A stretch of DNA of 64,000 nt from Hydrogenophaga borbori (lineage in GTDB: Bacteria > Pseudomonadota > Gammaproteobacteria > Burkholderiales > Burkholderiaceae_C). Position 1 is the stretch's first letter, and the number at the start of each line of letters is the position of its first letter. The translations under genes were made by a program, and so were the position numbers. Location: positions 255,501-319,500 of the forward strand of contig NZ_QVLS01000005.1 in the NCBI RefSeq assembly GCF_003417535.1, written 5' to 3'. The notes beneath the pieces were generated by a model. The model did no database searches. It worked only from the letters and a program-made list of their open reading frames with translations, and was not told the DNA's origin. Positions 50,987 through 60,026 of the stretch are shown here, one piece after another.

Positions 50987-51436
50987 TCAGGTGGTGGTCT
51001 CGCGCAGCCGCTGCGCGACCGCGTGCAGCGCGAGCTCGTAGCCCAGGGGCCCCAGCCCGCAGATCACGCCGGTGCTGGCCAGCGAGGTGAGCGAGTCTCG
51101 GTACGGCGCCTCGCGGCGGTGGATGTTGGTGAGGTGGACCTCGATCACGGGCTGCTCGAGCATCTTGAGCGCGTCCAGCAGCGGAATGGAGCGGAAGGAC
51201 AAGCCGGCCGGGTTGATGATCACGGCCGCCCCCTCGGCGCGCGCTTCCTGAACCCAGTCCACGAGCACGCCCTCGTGGTTGGACTGGCGGAACGCGCAGC
51301 GCAGGCCGAGTTCGGCGGACAAGGCCAGGCATCGGTCCTGCACCTGGGCCAGGGTGGTGTGGCCGTAGAGGTGCGGCTCGCGCACGCCCAGCAGGTTCAG
51401 GTTGGGGCCGTTGAGGATGTGGACGGTGGCGGTCAT
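50987..51436 (-). CDS. AroQ-like (type II 3-dehydroquinate dehydratase family) enzyme
   Basis: A 149-residue protein with the type II fold: ILNGPNLNLLGVREPHLYG (catalytic Arg and Tyr), EVHLTNIHRREAPYR (active-site His and Arg) and the GVICGLGPLGYELAL helix. The substrate loop normally reading T-H-T-S-V-A-L-R-D is S-F-R-S-I-P-L-L-D here, so a conserved His is replaced by Phe. The first gene of the TRAP unit, divergent from an IclR regulator. A catabolic rather than aromatic-biosynthesis role is likely. Confidence 0.83.
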   Translation of the reverse strand: MTATVHILNGPNLNLLGVREPHLYGHTTLAQVQDRCLALSAELGLRCAFRQSNHEGVLVDWVQEARAEGAAVIINPAGLSFRSIPLLDALKMLEQPVIEVHLTNIHRREAPYRDSLTSLASTGVICGLGPLGYELALHAVAQRLRETTT

Positions 51437-51538
51437 GGTGGGGCGGGAATGCGGCGGCGGGCTTGGCCGGAAAGGGCGCCTGGCCTACAGTCGTCTCCTG
51501 TTGTCGCTTGGCGGTGAGGCGATTTTTGTGCCGCCACA

Positions 51539-51570
51539 GGAAACACTTTCCAGGCTGGAAACAGCTTCCG
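51539..51570. promoter_or_regulatory. IclR-type operator cluster (TTTCC/GGAAA repeats)
   Basis: Alternating GGAAA and TTTCC half-sites: GGAAACACTTTCC, then the palindrome TTTCCAGGCTGGAAA (51547-51561), then GGAAA-CAG-CTTCC. It lies in the gap between the AroQ-like gene and the IclR gene, just before the chosen IclR ATG. Control of both divergent units is inferred. Confidence 0.6.
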
Positions 51571-51590
51571 CATCACAAAAATCTCGAGAC

Positions 51591-52385
51591 ATGAACCTTG
51601 CCCTGGACCGCGGCCTCTCGCTGCTCGAGCACCTGTCGCGCCACCCCGACGGCCTGCCCCTGGCCCTCATGGCCGAGGAGCTGGACATTCCGCTGAGCGC
51701 CTGCCACCGCCTGCTGGCCGATCTGCAGCAGCGCGGCTATGTGCGCCAGAAGCGCAAGCAGGGCGACTACCAGCTCACCACCAAGGTGGTCTCCATTGGC
51801 CTGGGCTACCTCAGCCACGGCGGCATCGTCGATATCGCCGGGCCCTTGCTGGAGCGGCTGGCGCAGCAGTCGGGCGAGCTGGTGCGCCTGTCCCTGGTGG
51901 ACGACGACCGCCTGACCTTCGTGGCCAAGGCCCAGGGCGTGCGCCAGCAAGGCGTGCGCTACGACCCCGACATGGGCGCGGACGTGTGGCTGTCTTGCTC
52001 GGCCTCGGGTCATGCCTGGCTGCACACGCTCAGCGACGAACGAGCGCTGGAGCTGGTGACGCGACAGGGCTTCGGGCAACCCAAGGACTACGGCCCCAAG
52101 GCGCCGACCACGGTCAAGGCGATGCTGGGCTTCCTGCACGCGGCCCGCGTGCGGGGCTACGCCATGATCGACGAGGTGTTCGCGCCTGGCATGAGCGCGA
52201 TGGCAGCGCCAGTGATGCGTCGCCACGAGGCCATTGGCGTCATCAGCATCGCGGGGCCGCGCACGCGCCTGGGCGTGGCGCGCATGCAGGAACTGGCGCC
52301 CTCGCTGCTGGCCGCGGCCGCCGAGTTGGGGCCGATCAGCAACGCGTCCAGCCTCTTCGGGCGACCCCCCCTGGGCAAAGGGTGA
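51591..52385 (+). CDS. IclR-family transcriptional regulator of the AroQ/TRAP/AroE unit
   Basis: A 264-residue regulator. HTH at about 5-55 (GLSLLEHLSRHPDGLPLALMAEELDIPLSACHRLLADLQQRGYV) and an IclR effector domain (FVAKAQGVRQQGVRYDPDMGADVWLSCSASGHAWLHTL). An alternative GTG 63 nt upstream would put the repeat operator inside the gene, so the ATG is favoured. Ligand probably the compound imported by the divergent TRAP system. Confidence 0.88.
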   Translation: MNLALDRGLSLLEHLSRHPDGLPLALMAEELDIPLSACHRLLADLQQRGYVRQKRKQGDYQLTTKVVSIGLGYLSHGGIVDIAGPLLERLAQQSGELVRLSLVDDDRLTFVAKAQGVRQQGVRYDPDMGADVWLSCSASGHAWLHTLSDERALELVTRQGFGQPKDYGPKAPTTVKAMLGFLHAARVRGYAMIDEVFAPGMSAMAAPVMRRHEAIGVISIAGPRTRLGVARMQELAPSLLAAAAELGPISNASSLFGRPPLGKG

Positions 52386-52459
52386 GCCCGCTGCGCTAAG
52401 GGATTTCACGCCGCGGAGCAAGGCGGGCCTCGGCGTAGCATGGGGCAGGAGGAACCGCG

Positions 52460-53179
52460 ATGGACCCGTTGAACCTGCCCGATCCCGAGACCCTGGCGCT
52501 CTACAAGGAAATCGCGCGGCACCTGCTCTTCGCCATGGTGGCCGGCGGCCTGATCGGCCTGGAGCGCAGCTTCCATGGCCGGCCCGCGGGCTTTCGCACC
52601 CACACCCTGGTGTGCCTGGCCTCCAGCCTGCTGATGCTGGTGACGCTGTACCAGGGGGTCTGGTTCGAGCAGAACAGCAAGGGCAACGTGACCATGGACC
52701 CCACGCGCATGGCGCAGGGCATCATGACCGGCATCGGTTTCCTGGGCGCGGGCGTGATCTTCAAGGAGGGCCTCACGGTGCGCGGCCTCACCACCGCGGC
52801 GTCCATCTGGATCACCGCCTCCATCGGCGTGCTCATGGGCATCGGCTTTTACTTCCCGGCGGTGCTCGCCACGGTGTTGACGCTGGCGACATTGGTGCTG
52901 CTGCACCGCGTCGAACGCGTGGTGCCGACGCATATCTACGCCCAGCTCATGGTGCGCTTTGACCGCCTCAAAGCCATGCCCGAAGCCGACCTGCGCCAGC
53001 TGCTCAAGGCGCACGGCTTCACCATCGCCAACCTGAGTTATCGGCTGGAAGAGGGCGATGCCTTCGAGTACCGCATGATGCTGCGCACCAGGCGGGCGAA
53101 GAACCTGGGGGCGCTGGCGCGCACCCTGGGCACGCAGAAGGTGGTGGAGCAGTTCCGCCTTTCGCCCACCGGCGACTGA
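52460..53179 (+). CDS. MgtC/SapB family membrane protein
   Basis: A 239-residue protein. The N-terminal 140 residues have four helices and the MgtC signature (GGLIGLERSFHGRPAGFRTHTLVCLAS, TGIGFLGAGVIFKEG, GLTTAASIWITASIGVLMG). A 70-residue cytoplasmic ACT-like C-terminal part follows. Function in magnesium limitation is known for MgtC of pathogens, but for this environmental-type protein is only guessed. GGAGGA lies before the ATG. Confidence 0.88.
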   Translation: MDPLNLPDPETLALYKEIARHLLFAMVAGGLIGLERSFHGRPAGFRTHTLVCLASSLLMLVTLYQGVWFEQNSKGNVTMDPTRMAQGIMTGIGFLGAGVIFKEGLTVRGLTTAASIWITASIGVLMGIGFYFPAVLATVLTLATLVLLHRVERVVPTHIYAQLMVRFDRLKAMPEADLRQLLKAHGFTIANLSYRLEEGDAFEYRMMLRTRRAKNLGALARTLGTQKVVEQFRLSPTGD

Positions 53180-53182
53180 GCC

Positions 53183-53605
53183 TCAGACCCTGTAGCGGTC
53201 CCAGAAGCCGGTCTGCGGCTCGATCTGCTCGACCACGTCCACCCACAGGCCCGAGGGGTCGCGAAAGCCGAAGCGGCGCTGGCCGAAGGCCTCGTCGCGC
53301 AAGGACAGGCCTGCCACACCGCCGCGCGCCAGGAAATCCGCGTGCGCGGCGGCCGCGTCGGCCACCTGCAATTCGAAGCACAGCCCCTGGCCGCCGAAGG
53401 GTTCGGGCCCGGGCGGGGCCGAGGGGTGGTCGGGCGCCATGAAGGCCAGCGAGGCGCTGCCGTCGTCGGCGCACAGCCACACGAACCAGCTGCTGGCGAA
53501 GCCGCATTGCCAGCCCAGGCGCTGCTCCCAGAAGGCTTGGCAGGCGCGAATGTCCGGCGTCACGACGATGGGGTAGCGATCCTGGTAGCGGGAAGTTTGG
53601 GTCAC
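53183..53605 (-). CDS. VOC/glyoxalase-superfamily protein
   Basis: A 140-residue protein with two vicinal-oxygen-chelate beta-alpha-beta-beta-beta modules: YPIVVTPDIRACQAFWEQRLGWQC and ELQVADAAAAHADFLARGG, ending FRDPSGLWVDVVEQ, which holds a metal-binding Glu. The family includes glyoxalases, resistance proteins and dioxygenases. Divergent from the TetR gene with a shared 97-bp gap containing a perfect operator, so it is probably controlled by that regulator. Confidence 0.86.
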   Translation of the reverse strand: MTQTSRYQDRYPIVVTPDIRACQAFWEQRLGWQCGFASSWFVWLCADDGSASLAFMAPDHPSAPPGPEPFGGQGLCFELQVADAAAAHADFLARGGVAGLSLRDEAFGQRRFGFRDPSGLWVDVVEQIEPQTGFWDRYRV

Positions 53606-53654
53606 GGCAATCTCCTAAAAAATAGACAGTCAGTCGGTTTGTTCAATGTAAAAT

Positions 53655-53671
53655 ACAGACAGACTGTCTGT
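53655..53671. promoter_or_regulatory. TetR operator between VOC and TetR genes
   Basis: Perfect palindrome ACAGACAG-A-CTGTCTGT, 32 bp ahead of the TetR ATG. Related GACAGTCAGTC half-sites lie about 30 bp left, close to the VOC gene. Size and place fit a TetR dimer site serving both genes. Confidence 0.65.
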
Positions 53672-53702
53672 CAATGATCGGGAAGATCAAAAAGGAGCAC
53701 GC

Positions 53703-54284
53703 ATGAAGAACGCCGAACGCGCCAGCGCCACCCGCGCGCGCCTCATCGCCGTGGCGCGCCGCATGTTTGGCGAACAGGGGTATGCCGGCACCGCCACCGA
53801 AGCGGTGCTGCAGGAGGCCGGCGTGGCGCGCGGCGCGATGTACCACCACTTCGCCGACAAGGCCGCGCTGTTCGAGGCGGTGTGCCTGGCGGTGTGCGAG
53901 GACATCGTGCCTGCCGTGGAGCGGGCGGCCGACGCGCGGCGCGACCCGCTGGACGCCCTGGTGCAGGGCTCCATCCGCTGGATCGAGAAGACCTCGGAGC
54001 CCGAGGCGCGCCGCATCCTCATGATCGACGCGCCCACGGTGCTGGGCTGGGCCCGCTGGCAGGCGCTGGACGACCGCCTGAGCCAGGCCTCGCTCGCCGA
54101 GGGCATGCAGGCCGCGATCGCGGCTGGGGCGATCCGCCTCGACTGCCGCCTGGAGCTCGCGGTGGCCATGATGAATGGCGCGCTCAATGCGCTGGCGCTG
54201 CGCGTGAACGCGCCGCAGGCGCCGGTGCCGCCGCGCGAATGGCGGCGAGCGGTGCGCGCCCTGTGGGCCGCGCACGCGGTGTGA
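53703..54284 (+). CDS. TetR-family transcriptional regulator
   Basis: A 193-residue repressor. N-terminal HTH is TRARLIAVARRMFGEQGYAGTATEAVLQEAGVARGAMYHHFADKAALFEAV; the C-terminal ligand domain is less conserved. AAAGGAG precedes the ATG. A perfect palindromic operator lies just upstream, shared with the divergent VOC gene. Its ligand is unknown. Confidence 0.9.
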   Translation: MKNAERASATRARLIAVARRMFGEQGYAGTATEAVLQEAGVARGAMYHHFADKAALFEAVCLAVCEDIVPAVERAADARRDPLDALVQGSIRWIEKTSEPEARRILMIDAPTVLGWARWQALDDRLSQASLAEGMQAAIAAGAIRLDCRLELAVAMMNGALNALALRVNAPQAPVPPREWRRAVRALWAAHAV

Positions 54285-54346
54285 CGGACCGCCATGCGCG
54301 CTGTGCGCGGCAGGTTCGCCGTTTGCCGGATGCCCCGGCCCGCCGC

Positions 54347-54376
54347 TTGACGAACATACCAACTGGTCGGTAGTCT
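54347..54376 (+). promoter_or_regulatory. Promoter/operator of second TetR operon
   Basis: -35 TTGACG (54347-54352) and -10 TAGTCT (54371-54376) with an 18-bp spacer. The imperfect palindrome TACCAACTGGTCGGTA (54357-54372) fills the spacer, a typical self-repression design for TetR-family genes. Confidence 0.6.
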
Positions 54377-54410
54377 GCGATCCCTTCCCGTCAGCCCCCC
54401 GGAAATTGCC

Positions 54411-55034
54411 ATGGCCACTCCCGCGCCCAGCTCCCGCGACCGACTGCTCGAAGCGGCCATGACCCTGGTTCGAACCAAGGGCTACGCCGCCACCACGGTG
54501 GACGAGCTGTGCGCTGCCACGGCCCTCACCAAGGGCGCGTTCTTCCACCACTTCAAGACCAAGGAAGACGTGTTCGCCGCCGCCGCGCAGCGCTTCGGCG
54601 AAGAGGCCGACGAGCTGTTTCGCCACGCCGGCTACATGGACAGGGCCGACCCCCTGCAGCGCCTGCTGGGCTACGTCGATTTCCGCATCGAGCTGCTGCA
54701 GGGCGAGATCGCCGAGATCACCTGCGTGCTCGGCACCCTGGTGCAGGAGGTGCACATCACGCACCCCGTCCTGCGCGAGGTCTGCGACCGCCACATCGGG
54801 GTGCACGTGGACATGCTCACCGAGCTGATCGCGGCCGCCAAGCGCCAGCACGTGCCGCGCGCGCGCTGGAGCGCCGAGGCCCTGGGGCTGTACATCCAGG
54901 CCGTGGTCCAGGGCTCGCTGCTGCTGGTCAAGTCCCGGCAGTCGATCGAGCCCGCGGTTGAGTGCCTGCGCGTGCTGCGCCGCCACCTCGAACTGCAATT
55001 CCTTCCCAGACCCACCCAGGAGACAGTGAAATGA
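54411..55034 (+). CDS. TetR-family transcriptional regulator (exporter operon)
   Basis: A 207-residue repressor. The HTH is RDRLLEAAMTLVRTKGYAATTVDELCAATALTKGAFFHHFKTKEDVFAAA; the ligand domain includes DVFAAAAQRFGEEADEL and a TetR_C helical part. Stop overlaps the truncated DUF1428 gene start (ATGA). It regulates itself and probably the 14-helix exporter at the end of the unit. Confidence 0.9.
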   Translation: MATPAPSSRDRLLEAAMTLVRTKGYAATTVDELCAATALTKGAFFHHFKTKEDVFAAAAQRFGEEADELFRHAGYMDRADPLQRLLGYVDFRIELLQGEIAEITCVLGTLVQEVHITHPVLREVCDRHIGVHVDMLTELIAAAKRQHVPRARWSAEALGLYIQAVVQGSLLLVKSRQSIEPAVECLRVLRRHLELQFLPRPTQETVK

Positions 55035-55198
55035 GCTACGTCGATGGATTCATGGCCCCTGTTCCCACCGCCAACCGCGAGGCCTACCTGAAACACTGCA
55101 AAGACGCCGCGGCGGTCTTCAAGGAGTACGGCGCCACGCGCGTCGTCGAGACCTGGGGTTTGATCTATGGGGGCTTCAAGGTGATTCTCGATGTCTGA
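55031..55198 (+). pseudogene. DUF1428 protein with internal in-frame deletion
   Basis: A 55-residue frame. Its first 43 residues (SYVDGFMAPVPTANREAYLKHCKDAAAVFKEYGATRVVETWG) match the start of DUF1428 proteins such as E. coli YbaA, and its last dozen (LIYGGFKVILDV) match their C-terminus. The roughly 60 residues usually between them, from the DVPDGK loop to FDGKRM, are missing with the frame kept. The product is probably nonfunctional, or keeps only part of the dimeric fold. It overlaps both neighbours, so it may survive as a translational bridge between tetR and the exporter gene. Confidence 0.75.
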
Positions 55199-56729
55199 AC
55201 ACACTTCATCCGCGCCGGCCGAGGCCACCAGCCGCGAATGGCTGGGGTTGGCGGTGATCGCGCTGCCCTGCATGGTCTATGCCATGGACATGACCGTGCT
55301 CAATCTCGCGCTGCCCGTGCTCAGCGCCGAACTGCGGCCCAGCGCCGCGCAACTGCTGTGGATGGTCGACATCTACAGTTTCCTGGTGGCGGGCTTCCTC
55401 ATCACCATGGGCAACCTGGGCGACCGCATCGGTCGGCGCAAGCTGCTGCTGATCGGTGCCGCCGCCTTTGGCCTGGCCTCGCTGATCGCCGCCTATTCGA
55501 CCAGCGCCGAGATGCTGATCGCCATGCGCGCCCTGCTGGGCGTGGCCGGCGCCACGCTCGCGCCGTCCACCATGTCGCTGATCCGGAACATGTTCCACGA
55601 CGAGGCGCAGCGCCGTTTCGCCATCGGGGTGTGGATCGCGAGCTTCTCCATGGGCGCGGCCATCGGCCCGCTGGTGGGCGGCGCGCTGCTGCAGTGGTTC
55701 CACTGGGGCTCGGTCTTTCTGGTGGCGGTGCCGGTGATGGTGCTGCTGCTGGTGCTGGGTCCGCTGCTGCTGCCCGAGTTCCGCGACCCCGAGGCCGGCC
55801 CGCTCGATCTGGCGAGCGCCTTGCTGTCCTTGGCCGCGGTGCTGGCGGCGGTCTACGGCATCAAGACCATCGCCACCGACGGCCTGGTGGCGGCCGGGCT
55901 GCTGCCACTGCTGGCGGGCGTGGCCCTGGGCTGGGTGTTCGTGCGCCGCCAGTCGCGACTGGCGCACCCGCTGCTCGACATCGCGCTGTTCCGCCAGCCG
56001 CGCTTCGCCGCCGCGCTGTCGGCCTACGCGCTGTCCTGCCTGGCCATGTTTGGCATCTACATCTTCATCACGCAGTACCTGCAGGTGGTGCGCGCGCTCG
56101 ACCCGCTGAGCGCGGGCCTGGTGACCTTGCCCTGGGCGCTGGCCTTCGTGGTCGGTTCGCTGGGCGCGCCGCGCCTGGCGGGTTGGTTCGCACCGGTGCG
56201 CATCCTCGTCGGCGGCCAGGTGGCGGCGGTGATCGGCTTCCTGATGCTGCTGATGGTGGACACAGGCACGGGCCTGCCCTGGCTGGTGGCGGGCACGGTG
56301 ATCATGAGCCTGGGCATGGCGCCGGTGTTCACGCTGGGCAACGAGATCATCATCACCTCGGCCCCGCCCGAGCGCGCGGGCGCGGCCTCGGCGCTGTCGG
56401 AGACCGCATCCGAGCTGAGTGGCGCGCTGGGCGTGGCCTTGCTGGGCAGCCTGGGCGTGGCCTGGTACCAGGCGCGCGTGGGCGCGGCGATGCCGGCGGC
56501 CTTGCCCGCCCCGGCCGCCGACGCGGCGCGCGACACGCTGGCGGGCGCGCTGCACGCGGCCAAGGCGCTGGGCGGATCGGACGGTCCGCTGTTCGCCGCG
56601 CTGGCGCGCGGCGCCTTCGTGGAGTCGCTGCACCTGGTCACGCTGGCCGGCGCGGCGGTGATCGCCTTGGCTTGCCTGACGACGGCGCTGCTGCTGATGC
56701 GGCGCTCGGCGGTGGCGGCGCCGGGCTGA
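55191..56729 (+). CDS. MFS drug/solute exporter (DHA2, 14-TM type)
   Basis: A 512-residue protein with about 14 transmembrane helices of the EmrB/QacA/SmvA type. Antiporter motifs include MDMTVLNLALPVLSAELRPSAAQLLWMVDIYSFLVAG, the NLGDRIGRRKLLLIG cytoplasmic loop (motif A), and LLGVAGATLAPSTMSLIRNMF (motif C-like). Exports drugs, quaternary amines or organic ions by proton exchange. Last gene of the tetR unit, overlapping the shortened DUF1428 gene by 8 nt. Confidence 0.9.
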   Translation: MSEHTSSAPAEATSREWLGLAVIALPCMVYAMDMTVLNLALPVLSAELRPSAAQLLWMVDIYSFLVAGFLITMGNLGDRIGRRKLLLIGAAAFGLASLIAAYSTSAEMLIAMRALLGVAGATLAPSTMSLIRNMFHDEAQRRFAIGVWIASFSMGAAIGPLVGGALLQWFHWGSVFLVAVPVMVLLLVLGPLLLPEFRDPEAGPLDLASALLSLAAVLAAVYGIKTIATDGLVAAGLLPLLAGVALGWVFVRRQSRLAHPLLDIALFRQPRFAAALSAYALSCLAMFGIYIFITQYLQVVRALDPLSAGLVTLPWALAFVVGSLGAPRLAGWFAPVRILVGGQVAAVIGFLMLLMVDTGTGLPWLVAGTVIMSLGMAPVFTLGNEIIITSAPPERAGAASALSETASELSGALGVALLGSLGVAWYQARVGAAMPAALPAPAADAARDTLAGALHAAKALGGSDGPLFAALARGAFVESLHLVTLAGAAVIALACLTTALLLMRRSAVAAPG

Positions 56730-56873
56730 GGCGCGGCGCTCAGGCGGGGCGCGGGAACAAGCAATCGTGCGGCGTGTCGCCGAGGGCATACGCGCCGCCA
56801 GGGCCTTGGGTGGACGGGGCGTTCATGAGAAGAAGGGGGACGGCGTCAACAAACACGAGGTCCCGAAAGCGAA

Positions 56874-59800
56874 TCAGTGGAAATCCCGGCTTTCGGTCGC
56901 CAGCCGACCGAGCAACGGGGTGAGGTCTTCCAACCGTCCCGCGATCAGGTTGCACAGCGGGCCCTCGCGCTGCCACACGCCGTGCACTGCGAGCAGCCGC
57001 GCGTGCAGCAGCTCGGCGCGCTGGCGCTCGCGCACATGGCGCCAGACGATCACCTGCACCGCGCCGGTCTCGTCCTCCAGGGAAACGAAGATGGTGCCGT
57101 TGGCCGTCTGCGGCTGCTGGCGCACGGTGACGATGCCGCAGGCGCGCGCGAAGCGTTTGTCGGGCAAGGTCTTGAGTTCCTCGGCCGTCATCAGGCGCCG
57201 CGCGCTCAGCTGCGGCCGCAGCAAGGCCAACGGGTGGCGGCGCAGCGTCAGGCGCGTGGCCGCGTAGTCCCAGACGATGGCCTCGCCCTCGGGCGCGGGC
57301 GGCAGTTCGATGGGCGCCTCGTGCACGGGGGCCTGGCGCAGCAGCGCGGGCGGCGCGCGCAGGGCCGCCGCGTCCCACATCTGCAGGCGCCGGTGGCCGG
57401 ACAGGCCGATCAGCGCGTCGGCCGCGGCCAGGGCCTGCAGCTCGCGCTGGTCCAGGCCCGCGCGCCGCGCGAGGTCTTCGGCGTCCTGGAAAGGCGCGTC
57501 GCGGCGCGCGGCGGCGATGCGGTCCGCCGCCGCGCGCGACAGGCCGCCCACGCGGTTCAGGCCCAGGCGCACCGCGGGTTCGCGCGGCAGGTCTTCCAGC
57601 GTGCAGTCCCGGTCGCTGTGGCACACGTCCACCGGGCGCACCACCACGCCATGGCGCTGCGCGTCCTGCACCAGCTGGCTGGGCGTGTAGAAGCCCAGCG
57701 GTTGGCTGTTGAGCATCGCGACCAGGAAGGCGGCCGGGTGGTGGCATTTGATCCAGCAGGAGGCGTAGACCAGCAGCGCGAAGCTCGCGGCGTGGCTCTC
57801 GGGAAAGCCGTAGTCCGAGAAGCCGTGGATCTGCTGGTAGATGCGCTCGGCGAATTCGACCGAGTAGCCGTTGCCGGTCATGCCCTTGACGATCTTCTCG
57901 TGGTACTTGTGCAGGCCACCCTTGCGCTTCCACGCGGCCATGGCGCGGCGCAGCTCGTCGGCTTCGCCGGGTGTGAAGCCGGCGGCGATGATGGCCAGCT
58001 GCATGACCTGCTCCTGGAACACGGGCACGCCCAGGGTGCGCTCGAGCGCGGGTTTGAGTTCGTCTTTCTCGAAGTTCACCGGCTCTTTCCCCTGCCGCCG
58101 GTTCAGGTAGGGGTGCACCATGCCGCCCTGGATGGGGCCGGGCCGCACGATCGCGACCTCGATCACCAGGTCGTAGAAGGTGCGGGGCCGCAGGCGCGGC
58201 AGCATGCTCTGCTGCGCGCGCGATTCGATCTGGAACACGCCGATGGTGTCGGCCTCGCAGATCATGTCGTAGGTGGGATCGTCGCCGTCGGGGATGTCCT
58301 GCAGCTCGAAGGGGCGGCCGCGTTGCTGGCCGATGGAGACCAGGGCCTTGCGCAGCGCAGTGAGCATGCCCAGCGCGAGCACGTCCACCTTGAGCAGACC
58401 CAGGGCGTCGAGGTCGTCCTTGTCCCACTCGATCACGGTGCGGCCTTCCATGGCCGCGTTCTCCACCGGCACCAGGCGCGTGAGCGGGTCCTGCGTGAGC
58501 ACGAAGCCGCCCACGTGCTGCGAGAGGTGGCGCGGAAAGCCCGTGAACACGTCGCTGGCCTTGTCCTCCTGTTGGCCGATGGCCTCGCCCGTGAGCACGC
58601 CGACCAGGTCGATGAGCTGGCGCACGGCCAGGTCGTCGGGCCGCAGTCCCACGGCCAGCAGGCGTTCGGCTGACGGCGTTCGGCCGTCGAACCACTGCTG
58701 CTCCTTGGCCAGGCGGTCGATGACCTCGGCGTCGAAACCCAGGGCCTTGCCCACGTCGCGGATGGCGCTGCGCCGGTGGTAGGTGATGACGGTGGCGGTG
58801 AGCGCGGCGCGCTCGCGGCCGTACTTTCGGTAGAGGTACTGGATCACCTCCTCGCGCCGTTCGTGCTCGAAGTCGATGTCGATGTCGGGCGGCTCGTTGC
58901 GCTCCTTGCTGAGGAAGCGTTCGAACAGCACGGTCTGGCGCTGCGGATCGACCTCGGTCACGCCCAGGCAGTAGCAGACCACCGAGTTGGCCGCGCTGCC
59001 GCGGCCCTGGCACAGGATCTTTTCCCCGCGCGCGAAGCGCACGATGTCGGCCACGGTGAGGAAGTAGTGCTCATAGCGCAGCTCGGCGATGAGCGCGAGT
59101 TCGTGTTCGATCTGCGCGCGCACCTTGTCGGGTGTGCCCGCGGGCCAGCGCCGCGCCGCGCCCCGTTCCGTGAGTTCGCGCAGGTAGGACGCGGGCGTTC
59201 GCCCTCGGGGCACCACCTCGGCCGGGTACTGGTAACGCAACTCGTCGAGCGAGAAGGCGCAGCGCTCGGCCACGCGCAAGGTCTCGGCCAGCAGATCGGC
59301 CGGGTAGGTGGTGGACAGGCGCAGCCGCGAGCGCAGGTGGCGCTCGGCGTTGGGCTGCAACTGCCGGCCGCAGTCGTTGAGCGGGCGGCCCAGACGCGTG
59401 GCGCTGAGCACGTCCTGCAGGGCCTGGCGCGAGCGCCGGTGCATCAGCACGTCGCCCGTGGCCACGAGCGGGATGGCGCTGAGTTCGCCGGTTTCGCGCA
59501 GGCGCGCGAGCCAGGCCTCGTCGTCGAGCTGGCGCAGCAGCGTGACCGCGAACCAGCAGCGCCCGCTGAAGCCGGTGAGCAGCCAGCGCGCGAGTTCGAT
59601 CAGGCGCGGCAGCGACGTGCCGCGCTCGGGCGCGGCGAGCACCAGGCAATCGGCCAGCGCCGTGGGGTCGATGTCGGCCAGGCGAAGGCGGTATTCGCCT
59701 TTGGTCGGGCTGGCGCGGCGCAGCCGCGAGATCAGCTCGCACAGGTTCCCATAGCCGTTGCGGTTCTGCGCCAGCGCGACCAGTGTGAAGGGCGCGTCGT

Positions 59801-60026
59801 CCACGCGGAACTGCGCGCCGATGATCAGTGGCAGGCCGCGCGCCTTGGCCTCCACGTGCGCGCGCACCACGCCGGCCATGGAGCATTCGTCGGCGATGGC
59901 CAGCGCGGCATAGCCCAGTTGCGCCGCGCGCCGCACCAGTTCCTTGGGGTGGCTGGCGCCGCGCAGAAAGGTGAAGTTGCTGAGGCAGTGCAGTTCGGCG
60001 TAGGCGGGCAGGGCGGGCGTGTTCAT
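56874..60026 (-). CDS. dnaE2: Error-prone DNA polymerase III alpha subunit
   Basis: A 1050-residue C-family polymerase. The N-terminal PHP domain (AELHCLSNFTFLRGASHPKELV) is followed by the polymerase core with the catalytic acids in PDIDIDFEHERR, then a helix-hairpin-helix part and an OB fold (TVRQQPQTANGTIFVSLEDETG). It is about 100 residues shorter than replicative DnaE, as for DnaE2/ImuC. With ImuA and ImuB it performs damage-induced, mutagenic translesion synthesis. The ATG overlaps the imuB stop, making it the third gene of the SOS operon. Confidence 0.95.
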   Translation of the reverse strand: MNTPALPAYAELHCLSNFTFLRGASHPKELVRRAAQLGYAALAIADECSMAGVVRAHVEAKARGLPLIIGAQFRVDDAPFTLVALAQNRNGYGNLCELISRLRRASPTKGEYRLRLADIDPTALADCLVLAAPERGTSLPRLIELARWLLTGFSGRCWFAVTLLRQLDDEAWLARLRETGELSAIPLVATGDVLMHRRSRQALQDVLSATRLGRPLNDCGRQLQPNAERHLRSRLRLSTTYPADLLAETLRVAERCAFSLDELRYQYPAEVVPRGRTPASYLRELTERGAARRWPAGTPDKVRAQIEHELALIAELRYEHYFLTVADIVRFARGEKILCQGRGSAANSVVCYCLGVTEVDPQRQTVLFERFLSKERNEPPDIDIDFEHERREEVIQYLYRKYGRERAALTATVITYHRRSAIRDVGKALGFDAEVIDRLAKEQQWFDGRTPSAERLLAVGLRPDDLAVRQLIDLVGVLTGEAIGQQEDKASDVFTGFPRHLSQHVGGFVLTQDPLTRLVPVENAAMEGRTVIEWDKDDLDALGLLKVDVLALGMLTALRKALVSIGQQRGRPFELQDIPDGDDPTYDMICEADTIGVFQIESRAQQSMLPRLRPRTFYDLVIEVAIVRPGPIQGGMVHPYLNRRQGKEPVNFEKDELKPALERTLGVPVFQEQVMQLAIIAAGFTPGEADELRRAMAAWKRKGGLHKYHEKIVKGMTGNGYSVEFAERIYQQIHGFSDYGFPESHAASFALLVYASCWIKCHHPAAFLVAMLNSQPLGFYTPSQLVQDAQRHGVVVRPVDVCHSDRDCTLEDLPREPAVRLGLNRVGGLSRAAADRIAAARRDAPFQDAEDLARRAGLDQRELQALAAADALIGLSGHRRLQMWDAAALRAPPALLRQAPVHEAPIELPPAPEGEAIVWDYAATRLTLRRHPLALLRPQLSARRLMTAEELKTLPDKRFARACGIVTVRQQPQTANGTIFVSLEDETGAVQVIVWRHVRERQRAELLHARLLAVHGVWQREGPLCNLIAGRLEDLTPLLGRLATESRDFH

